A stretch of DNA of 64,000 nucleotides, from NCBI GenBank assembly GCA_036873755.1, contig JAVTVY010037122.1:62001-126000 (forward strand), in the 5' to 3' direction. This DNA comes from Hanleya hanleyi (Eukaryota > Mollusca > Polyplacophora > Lepidopleurida > Hanleyidae). Below the pieces are notes generated by a model. It ran no database searches. It was not told where the DNA came from and worked only from the letters and a program-made list of their open reading frames with translations. Position numbers and translations under genes: made by a program. Below, in pieces: positions 13,001-23,569 of the stretch; the stretch's first letter is position 1, and each line of letters starts with the position of its first letter.

Positions 13001-16000
13001 ACAGGATAAATGTAGCACTGTTTTATCCAAACCGAGAGAACCTGCTCACATAAGTTGAAAAGAGAAACATGACGAATTGGGAGTTATTGGATTGTCCGAG
13101 AGGAGTGGATATGTCAGTGATGTGAGAAAACAGATTTTGAAAATGATCTGAACTGATAACTGTTGAAAGGGTTCTACAACTAAACTATAGTGAAGGGTAG
13201 ATAATAGCACGATAAAATAGTATGAAGAATTGGATCGTATGTTGATAATTTGGATATGCATGTATAATATACTCACCCCGACAGCCAATTGGATTCTTAC
13301 TTGGCATAAATTCACATGTATGCCATCTTTATAGCATGGTGAGTAATAACTATGCCCCTTTTTAAGCATAGCCATAAATGTCTGCTTCCGGTCAGCTTGC
13401 TTCCCACCCGTTCACAAGAAAACAATTACTTACAGGACACCTGTATATTTGTTTTACAGAGAGTAATTCATTCTAGAAGATAGATTATAAGTGGTTTAAA
13501 ATAAGTTTGCGTGGATTTCTTTAACCTTGGAGTATCCATATCTATTCAGAATTACCAAACCCTGCTGGTTGTCAAGAAAAATCCCAAAATTCATTCAAAT
13601 TGCACTGCTTGATATTACAATACACACTTAAATTGACTCAGCTTGTTTTCTGGCTTCAACATTGAACAAGGTTTTGCAGATTGCCCTTCGGACAGCTGTG
13701 CTGTTAATTGGCGTAAGTAATCAAATTGGAACTAAATAGGCATTATCAATGTTCTCTCAATGATAATAAGAGAACATGTACAGCTGATGGGCTGTTCTCT
13801 CTCATCTGGGAAAAATTTAGCTTGGAATTAGTTGAGTATGGAATGGCCAACATCTCGATTTGTTCACCATCTTCTACTATGGAATTATAAGTGATGCGTA
13901 TGGTGAGAATGACTAAACTCTGCGCTTGTTCTCGTGAGCTCATTCTGATGTACGAACATTTTAGCGACGCACGAACTCGTGCCTGAGTATTCCTTTTGTA
14001 AACTGACATTTTAATCCAAACCATTGAATAAGCAATGTATTGTGATATAGTGAAACAACAGAACGGATTGTCGCAAAATCTGACCAGACTCCATGGGCCT
14101 AAGCAATATTAAACTGCATGTGCGATAATTTGCTGATTTCGTTTCGTTGGTTTGTGGACAAGTATTCATACAATTCCTGTCGACAACTGCACATACCTAA
14201 TCTGTACTCATCAGCAACACAGTGGTATCCTTGTTTAATTTTGCAGCTTGAGCACAAACTTTTTTAAAATGTGTCCCAATTCTGTATTGACCCTGATATA
14301 TACCGTCTTGTAAATGTTGCTGAACATTATCAGGTTGGGTGTTTATTGTGTCGTCTGTCCACCTTATTCAGCTGAACTACCGTATATATCATTATTGAGT
14401 TATCCAGAATTTATATACCCATATATCACGCTGTCCGAAAACGTTCCGTCAGAAAGCGGTAACAAACAACTGCTGATGAAATGATCTTCAAATTCAAAAT
14501 TTGTTACATTAATCAATGCATGTATGCATAGTTATGCATATAGGAATAACTTTGTCTTTTCGTGTGTTCGTCCGTATGGTTAAAAATAGTCGGCATATAC
14601 AACAATCTACTGGCGCAAAGGACATCAAAGCGTGGAGCGCCGTGTCTATGAACTCAACATTAGACGGGGAGTGGGATTTAAAAAAAACTTTCTCTGTTGA
14701 AGCTGATGCTGTAGATATACCCTCCGAAAGAAGGACATAAAAAATTGTCTCTATGCTGTATCGGTTCCATATTTAAGACAGAACGACTTACATTGTATCC
14801 CCGGTCTCTGGAAGGATTTATGCAAATACTGTAGAAATTGGTGAAGGCACCGTGCTCTGGTGTTGAAGTATTCCTATTGGGTTTTTTTTCTATAAAATTG
14901 AACAGGTTGGGGATATATTTCGATGGTTCCCTCAGCCTTCAAACCTTGGGGAAAAGTCGTTTCTGACGGTGTATGTTACAGCTTAGCCATTTTTAATCGG
15001 ATTAACTGCTGTGCTGTGCGGTATGGGCAGCCATTCATGTCAAAATTAGCAATTACAAAACGTAAAGCCAAACTCAGAAAAGACAGCATATCTTACAATG
15101 TACACTGTAGTCTTAAACGCATTTTATATTCCTGCAAATAAAAAAATCTTAACTCTAAACGCATACTCAAACCGAAAACAAACGGCACGATGTTCGAATG
15201 CAAACACAGAATGAAAAGCCTAGTTCCGAAACGAATAGCCAGTCTGACACAGAGGGACCTATTTCTAAACGAAGAGTATAACTCTGAACGAACGAGCTGT
15301 TTCACAACGAACAACGTTCCTTCGGAAATTATTTCCGGAAATATTCGGGTCATTCCGGATGGTAGAAAGATTTATGACGTGAAACTCGGCCGCTATTTCG
15401 AGTTTCCGCTATTTCAGGTCGTGAATGAGTGTGGTTCTTTTTTGCCCCTGGGTTAAAGTGTACCAAAAGTTTTGAACTTCAGATATCAGACAAAAATTCA
15501 CAGGGACTTGTCATTCTCATCTTGTGAGACTCCGTACTATGAGTCGCACATGTAAACGAGAGCCACCCCTGAAAATGATGTCAACATGTGGGGGAGGAGC
15601 AGACAGAGGCGCTCGAGTGGTCTCCCGTCTGCTGAGCGCCCCCTCGATTATAAAACTCGTTCTGAAAGAGGTCGTTCGTTCTCTGATACATTGTACGTGC
15701 TGAAATATGCTGTTCCTTCTGAGTTCGCTTGTATTTCCGTATCTCCACTTTTCGTTCACAGTTAGATTCTTCCTTTGGAGAGAGATGAAATATGCGTTTA
15801 GAGTTAGGTTCCTTGTTTGCAAAAAGATGAAATAATCGTTCAAACCAACGCTTTATATCGTTAAATACGTTGTCTGTTGTGAGTTAGGCTGCACAACCCG
15901 AGCTAGTAATTTTGACATAAATGGCCGCCCATAGTGCGGTCCACTTGAGTCAGGCGCATCGCGCTTAACTGTACCCCTGTTGTTGAATATGGACGATATG

Positions 16001-17286
16001 TCAGCTACTATTTGATCAACAACTTAGAAACTTGCATGCATGCTGCTCAGTACCTTGCAGAAGTGTAGTCATATTTTTTGCAGGATTCGATGATTTTTTC
16101 CCCCAGAGGTATTGCCCTTTACTGACAACGTCAACATATGCTTGTCCGGCTTATATCTCGGTTTATTGTTTGATGGACAACTTGGGCGGACAGGGTGTCT
16201 TGCGAGTTTCTATGATTTTTCCCTGGGTTATTGCACGTTATTGTAAATGCAATTTTATGCGTGTCTAACCCTTACTATTTGTTTGACGTCAAAACTTGCA
16301 TGGAAGTTGACTAGTGTCTTGTCTTGTGTCCCTTTCTGTGTTTTGTCCCTTGAATAACGACATCAATATGCAACATACACATTGTTTTCCGAGATTTGTG
16401 TCCCGTATTAATTGCCGAGTAGTTGAATTTTTCCTAGTAAATGTTCAGTATTACATGTATGTACCGGTAGTGGAGCATACCATATCGCCTACCATTATTA
16501 ATGAATATTTTGGATACTTGCCTGGGAGAGTCTTCGTGTCTTATGTCTTATGGACGCGGATATTCTCTAATGGACGACGGCTGGATTATGAATGACGGAC
16601 TAGACGCTTGTAATTGCAGCTGTTCACAGTTTTGATTTTTAAGTAGGTTCCCTTATCATGAACGTTAGTATATGCTTGTCCGGATCATGTCTCCGTTACA
16701 GTTTCAAATAGACTATAGTACATACTCCTACGGGCTGTATCTCCCTTACTACTCAGTCTGTTGTTTGAAGTTTAACGTCGCACCTAACCTTATTGGTCAC
16801 ACGGCGACGATGACCCAAACAAACATACCCTAACAAAACCCTAACCCTCTAACAAAAACCTAACCAAAACTACAAAAAAAATTTGAATTTCTAATTTTGA
16901 AAATTAGGCTCTACAGACACTGATCACAATGGATCACCAGAGAGCCCAATCTGTTTGTTACTTTAATCTACCTCCTGTGCCAGACAAACATGGTACTTGT
17001 ACATGCTGTCCTAAGCTGGAGGACCCTTACTACTCAGCTGGAGAATGACAAGTATTATGTAGATGTGCACTGTCATGTTTTACCCTGGAGTGGAGAGGGG
17101 CCATACATCCAAGCAAAACTCTTATATAATAAGAATATAATTGATGTGGCGAAGATTATAGATTCCACTTCATATAATTATTGAAGATGTCACGTATGCG
17201 TTAATAACATTGTATACAAAGAACAACATACTCACGTGGAATAAAATAAAGTAAATTGATAGCAGATACGGTTCCTGTTGTTTCAT
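6854..17286 (-). CDS. Secreted C-type lectin / PAN-apple protein, gene A (4 exons)
   Basis: Predicted minus-strand gene joining 17286-17236, 11408-11174, 9136-8915 and 7074-6854: 729 nt, 242 residues plus stop. Residues 1 to about 21 form a hydrophobic signal peptide (YLLSIYFILF). Residues about 22-169 are a C-type lectin domain with WIGATD (W87), EGSFVWEDG, the ligand motif Q119-P120-D121, Cys129, Cys155 and FVCEK (C164). Residues 170-242 are a Cys-rich PAN/apple-like module with Cys at 195, 199, 203, 206 and 218. Introns are in phases 0, 1, 1, and every junction has GT/AG ends. In lectins of this family QPD usually goes with galactose-type ligands; here the second calcium motif WND is degenerate (AFD), so binding may be weak or altered. 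N-A-S at residue 77 is a possible glycosylation site. It probably acts outside the cell as a recognition lectin; ligand and pathway are unknown. Confidence 0.82.
7295..7495. repeat. Intronic tandem repeat, about 85-bp units
   Basis: Three imperfect units of the form TATTATGGACG...AATTCTTTATAA...CTATCA...GGCTACTGAAACAGCTGACCA. Related units lie in the matching intron of gene B at about 28850-28950 and 29250-29390, so the array predates the gene duplication. Confidence 0.65.
7700..8091. mobile_element. 392-bp foldback MITE with about 80-bp inverted ends, TA target duplication
   Basis: The left arm starts AGCCCGGCGCACACGAGAGC and the right arm ends with its imperfect complement. Pairing continues through GAGCTGAC..CAATTGCCTGTCAGCTC for roughly 80 bp. 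Flanking dinucleotides are TA at 7698-7699 and 8092-8093, as in Tc1/mariner-type insertions. The interior has two further palindromes around CCTCGCGAGG. It lies in the last intron of gene A and has no counterpart in gene B. Confidence 0.8.
8668..8830. mobile_element. 163-bp MITE, TIR CACTGTCAGAATGATTGGG, TA target duplication
   Basis: Nineteen-base inverted ends at 8668-8686 and 8812-8830 with two mismatches; TA at 8666-8667 and 8831-8832. A second family member is at 32607-32797. Interior blocks (TTTGGGTCAAAATG, CCCTCACGTCTATA) are shared between the two. It is located in intron 3 of gene A. Confidence 0.85.
8915..9136 (-). CDS. Gene A exon 3: second half of C-type lectin domain
   Basis: The acceptor TTTTTCACAG precedes AGGGAAGTTTTG, giving EEGSFVWEDG across the junction. 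The donor is GAAAG|GTAATG, phase 1. It encodes 73 whole codons and includes HPQPDNVDNNEHC, AFDFPC and PFVCEK. Read through without splicing, the frame stops a few codons later (KGNAN-stop); the conserved GTAATG donor in both paralogues shows it is spliced onto the PAN exon. Confidence 0.85.
11174..11408 (-). CDS. Gene A exon 2: first half of C-type lectin domain
   Basis: 235 nt between acceptor ATATTTGTAG and donor GAAG|GTATGT. An in-frame TAG just upstream of the first codon forces the exon start there, in phase 0. It encodes residues 18-95, with LDEFECF, YGSCYHFSDA, the family signature CRQHGAWLVQFDTEQEQRF and the conserved YWIGATDL. Length and both splice sites are identical in gene B. It has no ATG, so ATG-based ORF finding misses it. 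Confidence 0.85.
11850..13037 (-). pseudogene. Two extra partial copies of the gene A lectin exon plus intron, in tandem
   Basis: Copies of the acceptor-proximal part of exon 2 lie at about 11935-11850 and 12556-12415, each followed upstream by the same roughly 450-bp intron segment. Both keep the ATATTTGTAG acceptor and an open phase-0 frame (TSYIFCLDEF..; TSYIVCLHEF..). The first breaks off after SDATL and the second after CWCRQHEAWLVQ; neither has a donor or the WIG motif. With the true exon this makes a three-unit tandem array with units of about 560-600 bp. Gene B has only one unit. They look like dead partial duplications, although intact acceptors could trap splicing. Confidence 0.75.
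13040..14729. other. Intron 1 of gene A, no further feature seen
   Basis: Open frames of about 60-110 codons on either strand show no domain, and this stretch has no long counterpart in the gene B unit. Confidence 0.4.
14730..15022 (+). repeat. Retroelement 3'-tail repeat, left part
   Basis: Aligned by eye with 39190-39680: shared GGTGAAGGCACCGTGCT versus AAGGGTGCCGTGCT, TTGAAGTATTCCTAT, and TTTCTGACGGTGTATG. It continues at 15934-16620 after the inserted transposon. Other copies at 40000-40112, 41590-41850 (inverted) and 46565-46790 lie next to the YVDD reverse transcriptase relic or its terminal motif, so this is probably that element's 3' region. Confidence 0.6.
15023..15933. mobile_element. 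911-bp non-autonomous TIR transposon inside the retroelement tail
   Basis: Inverted ends: ATGGGCAGCCATTCATGTCA at the left and the near-complement of this (TATGGGCGGCCATTTATGTC on the other strand) at the right, then shared AAAATTA. The 7-bp direct repeat GTGCGGT flanks it (15016-15022 and 15934-15940). The related tail at about 39670 reads GCTGTGCGGCCCATTTCAGCCAGGCG without interruption, which is the empty site. The target length is nearest to hAT-type elements (usually 8 bp), but no transposase is present. The interior holds only shadow-like frames. Confidence 0.75.
15934..16620 (+). repeat. Retroelement 3'-tail repeat, right part
   Basis: Continuation of the 14730-15022 repeat. AGGCGCATCGCGCTTAACTG matches AGGCGAATAGCGCTTAACTG near 39690. 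The terminal block GGACGCGGATATTCTCTAAT followed by GGACGACGGCTG is shared with 39535, 40100/40680 and 46725. Confidence 0.6.
16790..16870. repeat. Short degenerate telomere-like tract
   Basis: A few CCCTAACAAAAC / CCCTAACCCTC-like units in a C/A-rich patch. Too few perfect TTAGGG units for a real interstitial telomere block. Confidence 0.35.
17236..17286 (-). CDS. Gene A exon 1: start codon and signal peptide
   Basis: Seventeen codons, MKQQEP then the hydrophobic run YLLSIYFILFH, ending CAC|GTGAGT in phase 0, which matches the phase-0 acceptor of exon 2. Two relatives of this exon with the same ...ATACTCAC donor context are at 45046-45090 (intact, assigned to gene B) and 41139-41220 (frame-broken). 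Too short for standard ORF lists; supported by the three-way conservation and by the fact that the whole transcript then closes in frame. Confidence 0.7.
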
Positions 17287-17300
17287 CTTTCCGTGTTCCA

Positions 17301-18690
17301 CGTCCAAAACGTGTGGCTTTTGCAAGGCTCAAGCCTTCTGTGACTGTTTGGAAAATAGATCCCGCTTTTCACATTAGACTATCCCATTTTCAAATTCCTT
17401 GCCCTGGTACAGTTACTTGAATGTCCTTCTCTCACTGGTGAAACTGTTCCTTCTTGAGTTTTTTTCTGGTGACGATTGAAAATGCCGTTATGTGGAGATG
17501 TTCAACAATCAACAATGTTTTCTGTTCCATTGCAAGAGCTGGTATTCATCACGACACGGACATATTACTTTACTAAAACGAAGAACACATTAAATATCAA
17601 ACTTAATTGGATTATGTATTTAAAGATCGCGGTTAATCTGGAAACGTAATTGTGATGGTCACGTACTGTAATTAACTGCTGGATGTGTATACAATAGCGT
17701 CATACTTAGGTTGATGCTTCAACCTTTAATTTTTTTGATTCTACAACAAGAAACTTGATGGCAGCCCTGTGCATTGTTATCGCCGACTGTCGATTAACCA
17801 GTCGATTACGCAGTCTAAACTTAATTACTTTGTCAACATCAGGCATACAATCTCTTAAAGGTATTGCGACACTGAACTTGATCGGTTCTATCTGTGAAAT
17901 CCGAGTCTTTCGATTGGACTCAAATAAATGACTATTTCAAAAGGAGTTCAAGAATGGGTTATGGGGGCATTTTTGGCTAACGACTGGCTGTCTTGCCCAC
18001 TATGTATTTTACAATATACGGAGTTCGAATCATGTGTGTTATATTCCACTAAATTACCGATTCGGAATGACTCCCTATATATAAGTATTGACTGTGCAAA
18101 TTGAACTATTGAATCCTTGTGTCTTTCCATTTAACATGTCTTTATTGGTTATGACATTAGGCAATAAAACGCAATTCATAGAAACAAACAAAGGAGCAGA
18201 ACGAATATTTGATATGTTAAACCCCTACTGGTGATGTCAAACTGATTGTCCAGTTTAAGTTACATTTGTAGCTAAAAGTTAGTCTGGAACTGCAACAAAC
18301 AACATGGAAAGAGACTTCATCGTGTTGACGTATTAGACTGCGCACAAAAATGTAATTCTAACGGATAAAAATGTTTTGTCATATTTCCATTGATTTTTGC
18401 TTCCTTCGATATAGAGTGATGCATATATTCCATATCGATAATACTACATGGCAGTTTAGCTGGACTGATAGAACCGGAGATATTTCCATATTGATTTATG
18501 AGCTTTTTTATACATTCCTAGGGCGCACAACATCATGGCAATTTAGTATTCACATTGGTTGATCAACACAAGCTTCCAATGTGCGGCCTTGTGTTCTTAA
18601 AATATATCCCCAATACATCTATGCACATCTCTCCAACACCGATTTTTAAATATTCTAAAGAGAGAATATTGGACCACGTTGTTAAAGCGA
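17301..18690. other. No recognisable gene
   Basis: Upstream region of gene A. No TATA box could be placed convincingly. Three scattered 60-codon frames are present without domains. Confidence 0.4.
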
Positions 18691-19127
18691 AGTGGATGAG
18701 CCTTGAGTGTTACTGTGAGTGGATGAGCCTTGAGTGTTACTGTGAGTGGATGAGCCTTGAGTGTTACTGTGAGTGGATGAGCCTTGAGTGTTACTGTGAG
18801 TGGATGAGCCTTGAGTGTTACTGTGAGTGGATGAGCCTTGAGTGTTACTGTGAGTGGATGAGCCTGGAGTGTTACTGTGAGTGGATGAGCCTTGAGTTTT
18901 ACTGTGAGTGGATGAGCCTTGAGTGTTACTGTGAGTGGATGAGCCTTGAGTGTTACTGTGAGTGGATGAGCCTTGAGTGTTACTGTGAGTGGATGAGCCT
19001 TGAGTGTTACTGTGAGTGGATGAGCCTTGAGTGTTACTGTGAGTGGATGAGCCTTGAGTGTTACTGTGAGTGAATGAGCCTTGAGTGTTACTGTGAGTGG
19101 ATAAGCCTTGAGTGTTACTGTGAGTTG
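18691..19127. repeat. 27-bp minisatellite, about 16 units
   Basis: Near-perfect tandem units of 27 bp (GTGGATGAGCCTTGAGTGTT plus ACTGTGA). Because 27 is divisible by three, open frames run through on both strands: plus gives the nine-residue unit WMSLECYCE (172 codons), minus gives LTVTLKAHP (184 codons). Unit differences are single bases, so the array is young or homogenised. There is no evidence that it is translated. Confidence 0.95.
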
Positions 19128-20169
19128 CTGACGGTTAGTTACCATGACCACTTACTCAAATCGTGATACCCGACGCAATATTTTATTCTGTATAAGCAGT
19201 TATGAGTCTACAAATTTGTGTTTATTCCAAGCGACTCGCAATCAAATATACCTGTTATATTCATATTCATGCTGAAGTTCATGCCTTCACAATAGAAAAC
19301 ACCTCTTCCCCCAATGGTCACTGTTTCAGAAACCTCCCATAACGTTGAAATGGAAATCTCTATAAGGTGAATCTACAAGTAGACGAGAAATCCAGTGGTG
19401 TTGTAAGCAGATGCTATGCCTCGCAATCATCGCTTTGTTCTCAAGGATTACCCATTTCATAACGTTCTTTTGGCAAAAACGGCCGGCTTTCATGATATTC
19501 CCCGCAAAATAGAATTACACGATCGCAAAATCATACATGGTATTCAGGGATGTTGCTAGGAGCGTTAACAATCATACTTGAGAAGCTATACCGCTTTCCA
19601 TGGAGATTTCTTAGAAGTACTGCCGCACTTTTTATTTTCGCTGGAAAGGAAATTTTCCCCTCGATCTAGACTCGCAAAAATCCATTCATGCTTGAGATTT
19701 AGCGAATAAAAATTTACAATAGAATATCACAGCGAGCTCACTGGTAATTGCGATGTTTACATATGCAGCTAGCCTACGACACACGTCAAATCTACCAGGC
19801 CAGGTATATTTTAAAATAAAATAAAAACAGCACCAGAAATGAATTGCTCAGTCGTGAGTATAGGCGTCAGATCCGAATTTCAAACATCGTTCACAAACAA
19901 ATTTCCGCGACAGAACATGAAACACCTTTTTCGTGCATCAATTTCAAATATGCATAAAATCCAATTTTTTAAAACGACACAAGATGGTTTCCTGCAACAG
20001 AGAGTAGTCAATCAACATTGAAACACTGTCAACAGTATATCATGATATTTTTCGCATACAATCCTTATCACTGACCAGCCGTTTTCTAAATGTATCTCAA
20101 TCACGCTTTGTTTAGACATGTAAAAGGCATAACTGTCCCTAGATCCGGGATGAGCGGAATTCAACACGT
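19128..20169. other. No recognisable gene
   Basis: Ordinary AT-rich sequence with short frames only. Confidence 0.4.
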
Positions 20170-20455
20170 TACGATTGGAGCGATATGAAAGAGGTGGGAA
20201 AAAATTAAGACGTCTGGCGACTAAAAAACAACCATATGACTACACGAAATCTTCCTTCGACACCTCACATTCAGACCCTAGAATACGGTGGATTCTCGGA
20301 TGTAGCCTTAGTATCTCGGCCGCGCTTTTATTGCTGCTGTTCATGTGGAGACTATGAAGTATCCGCACGGCCCCTAGCACCGGCTTAAGTGGAATTAGAA
20401 ACACTAGTTCGGGAGCTGTGATGACAGATCAGCTCAAAGCAGTAACTCATCTGAA
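20170..20455 (+). repeat. Dispersed repeat R1 (copy 1)
   Basis: Collinear with 61557-61850: GATTGGAGCGATATGAAAGA versus AATTGGAGCGATCTGCAAGA, then GACGTCTGGCGACTAAAAA, TTATTGC..GTTCATGTG..GACTATGAAGTATCC, and CCTAGCACCGGCTTAAG. The last motif recurs at 5515, 41950, 46480, 48070 and 58000, and here leads into the reverse-transcriptase relic at 20640-21440, so R1 is probably non-coding end sequence of that retroelement family. Confidence 0.7.
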
Positions 20456-20639
20456 GTTAATGGATGAGCATCGAGGACGTCTGATGGAGTAAACGCCTTA
20501 ACAAGGGGTAAAGCTGGTAAATGCAAGAATACCAATAAAAACTAACCTGTAATGCCCGACGTCGTACGGCTAAATTTCCCACCAAAACACTAAACCTACA
20601 TATATTTGTTGAGAGACATGCAGAGGGCCGGCCTCGAAA

Positions 20640-21440
20640 CGTAGCTCCAGTGGTCTTGCACTCTACCGTTAGTGTACTATATATATCACAGAAATCGAGG
20701 AACTTAACCCTATCTGGCCTGGGCATTTTAGGGGCCTGTCCTGGCCTGTGGTGGGGGGGGGGGCGAAATGGCCCCCCGCCTAATTATTTTTCTTACCCCT
20801 TGAGCTAGGGGGCTGAAACTTATCACACAGTACCCTTGGGTCAATCTCTAACAGAAAATGTAAAAAAATCCAAGATGGCCGCTTTGATGACGTCACAGTG
20901 ACGTCATTTTCAAAAACGTCATTTTTTGGTAGATTTTTCGGTCGGATTTTTCGAATTTTTTATTTGTACAATTTCTCCGCAAAAACTGCATGATAAATTA
21001 GTAAATATTAGTGTGATGTGAAATAAAATAGTTTTTGCCCACTTTTCATCGCGAAAAAGCAGAAATTTTGAAGAAATATGACAAAAACATCACTTTTCTG
21101 GTACCTCACGTGGCCTCCATCTTGAATTTACCCATGATCCTCTGCTCGGGGGTTATGCAAATAGACTTAAAATGACGCCAATGTGATAACCTATAAAGTC
21201 AAGGAGTTTCAGCTCTCCATTTCTTGTCGTTCTGGAGATAGCGTAGGAAGTTTGGTAGGGGGCCATTTTGCCCCCCCCAGGCCAGGTAGGGTTAAGGTGG
21301 AGGCGTTTGATGGTATAGCATTGTTTGTCTCAGTTTGATCGTATAGTCTTGTTCCTCTCTGTTTGCTCAAGATCTTACCAAATACTACCAGGCGATATGT
21401 ATACGCCATGTGCCGACCTTTCTGGAATATTAATTACTAT
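20640..21440 (-). pseudogene. Reverse-transcriptase relic, interrupted by a piggyBac-like MITE
   Basis: The flanks of the MITE (20640-20703 and 21296-21440) align with 41995-42190, where the minus frame reads GPAYGLYISRLVAFARSC; here it is decayed to HMAYTYRLVVFGKILSK. Shared DNA includes GGTCTTGCAC..CTAC, CATATATATC..AAATCGAGGAACTT, and GATCTTACCAAATACTACCA. It has multiple stops and frameshifts and is non-functional. Confidence 0.6.
20708..21291 (+). mobile_element. piggyBac-like MITE, full length (584 bp)
   Basis: Termini CCCTATCTGGCCTGGG and CCAGGCCAGGTAGGG are inverted repeats with one mismatch, and TTAA lies on both sides (20704-20707, 21292-21295), the target preference of piggyBac transposons. 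Next to each end is a G-run/C-run hairpin around GCGAAATGGCC or GGCCATTTTGCC. The interior carries TGACGTCACAGTGACGTCA and later TTATGCAAAT. No coding capacity. It splits the reverse-transcriptase relic. Confidence 0.85.
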
Positions 21441-22281
21441 TTAGGAATGGGTAGTAAGCTCGGTCAAAATGGTCTTTTCTTGTTATATACTCAACGTGGG
21501 AGAAAACTCTTTCAATGTTGTAAAGGTATAGGTCCAAATATGATGATCCATCTGGATTATCAATACATTCCTTCTAATCGAATGAATAGGTAACTTTGGT
21601 GAATGAGAAGGAACGGACGGTAATTTCGCATGTAGGCGTATTTATACGAGAACTGTTATTGGCCCACTAAAAGTTGTACACAAATTGTACCCAATGAGAT
21701 AAACGCCGTTGGTTGATGGTGTTACCAAATTTGACATATTATTAATGCGAAACTCAACTCTATAAACAAATAATCATCACAAGAATGATGGCCTTTTGCG
21801 TGCAGTAGAACCGAAGAAAGCCCTAAGACTTGTCATATAAGCAAACTGGTACCCAGTGTCACTGAAAACCGGTATTATTATTGAAATAAGGAGTTCAGCA
21901 AGGTCCTAATGAGGAATAGTCTAGTCGAGAAGTTCCAAGTATATAGAAGTGTATGTCATCTATGGGAGATACTTTTGTCATTGTTCGTCTGTTGTGACTT
22001 TTTATCGGGATTTGCGCGGCAATTCTCCAGATTCGAGTTTATATCTCATAACTGGTTTATTTCTGATGTTCACATGATAGACTGCTCTACGAGAAGCTTT
22101 AGTAATGCTGCAAATGCTATTATAGAAGTACTGTAAAGCCTTCGCATAAAACCATCCATAAAGGTATTGATTACAATACTCTACTTATGAACATAATAAT
22201 GGCGGCTCCTACACAACTCACTAAAGGTCTTCAGCATAGCAAGCGGACACTCATATCTGAGGGACCACCGTTTCTTTCACA
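21441..22281. other. No recognisable gene
   Basis: Possibly more decayed retroelement at the left side; short frames at 21363-21593 and 21909-22136 have no recognised domain. Confidence 0.35.
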
Positions 22282-22782
22282 CAAGAACGACACAAAATGG
22301 AGAGCTGAAACTCCGTGACTTTATAGTTTATCATATTGCGGTCATCTGCATAACCCCGCGAGCGGCGGATCATGGGTAAATTCAAGATGGCGGCCAAGTG
22401 GTGTACCAGAAAAAGTGATGTTTTCGTCATATTTCTTCAAAATTTCTGCTTTTCCGCAATGAAAAGTGGGTAAAAACTATTTTTTTTCCACATCACAATA
22501 ATATCTACTAACTTAACATGAAATTTTTGGGGGGAAATTTCATAAATAAAAAAAATCGGAAAATCTGACCGAAAGATCGACCAAAAGTGCCGTTTTTAAA
22601 TATTACGTCACTGTGACGTCATCAAAGTGGCCATCTTGGATTTTTTACATTTCTGGTAGAGCTTGACCCAAGGGTATAGTGTGGTAAGTTTCAGCCCCCT
22701 AGCTCAAGGGGTGAGAAAACTAACTAGTGGGGGCCATTTCGCCTCCCCCCACCCGCAAAAAGCTCAGGCCAGATAGGGTTAC
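22282..22782 (-). mobile_element. piggyBac-like MITE, truncated, minus orientation
   Basis: Contains in reverse the family blocks ATGGAGAGCTGAAACTCC, GGATCATGGGTAAATTCAAGATGG, GACGTCATCAAAGTGGCCATC and CTAGCTCAAGGGGTGAG, ending AGGCCAGATAGGGTTA. The opposite TIR is missing. Confidence 0.8.
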
Positions 22783-23569
22783 GTTTCCATTACTTGCAAA
22801 TTATCTCGAATTTGCAACAACTCCTACCCAGTGAATATTTCTAAACCATATCGTCTTGGTGAAGGACATAGTTTGATGCTCTCTACTCTGACGGCATGAT
22901 CATGATATGATGTGATGGAGAACGGTGGTATTCTATATTATTTTGTCCAGCGTAATATTACATGAATATAATCACTATCTGCCGCAATCAACCAACTATC
23001 TAACTATTACTCGGTGTTTTGTGAGTATCACACTGATGGTCGACGAAAGAGACGACGGGATTCAATGTTGTTTATACAAATATTAAATACATCTTGAATC
23101 AGCATGTCTTCATAATGTGGTTTTGGAATAATATCCTTCTCTCGTGCTTATATTACAGTTCATATTGTATTATACACTATAGAAGTGGAGGTGCGTGAAT
23201 ATATTATTACTGTTTTTATGCACCCACGAATTTATATATTTGCCCTTAAAACAGAGCCAGAAGAAGTTGCTAAATCTGCAACCAAAACAGTGGTCAAACA
23301 AAATTACAGCAAAATACCAGACGTTAAAGATTTTTATATAATTAATCAGAAAATAAAAACAGGTACAAAATGTGGTACAATATGGCACAAAGTTTAGGCC
23401 TACTACAATACCTTAAACGAGTGTGGCAGGCAGCTGAATGATTTCAAATGTTCCTACACTCTCCAGTAATTATCCAACTCAGTCACTTTCTTCCTGGTGT
23501 TGATGCACAATCAGTTCATTATCGAAGTCCGGTTGTCCACACGTTGTGAAATCCACGCGTTTCACAAGC
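22783..23569. other. No recognisable gene
   Basis: Opposed frames of about 70 codons at 23170-23397 show no domain. Confidence 0.4.

Noticed and set aside
16790..16870. Interstitial telomere block
   Set aside because: Only a few imperfect CCCTAA-like words; the base composition of the patch explains them.
18555..19151. Long opposed ORFs (172 and 184 codons) over the 27-bp repeat
   Set aside because: They exist only because the repeat length is a multiple of three and the unit lacks stops. No start context, no homology, both strands equally open.
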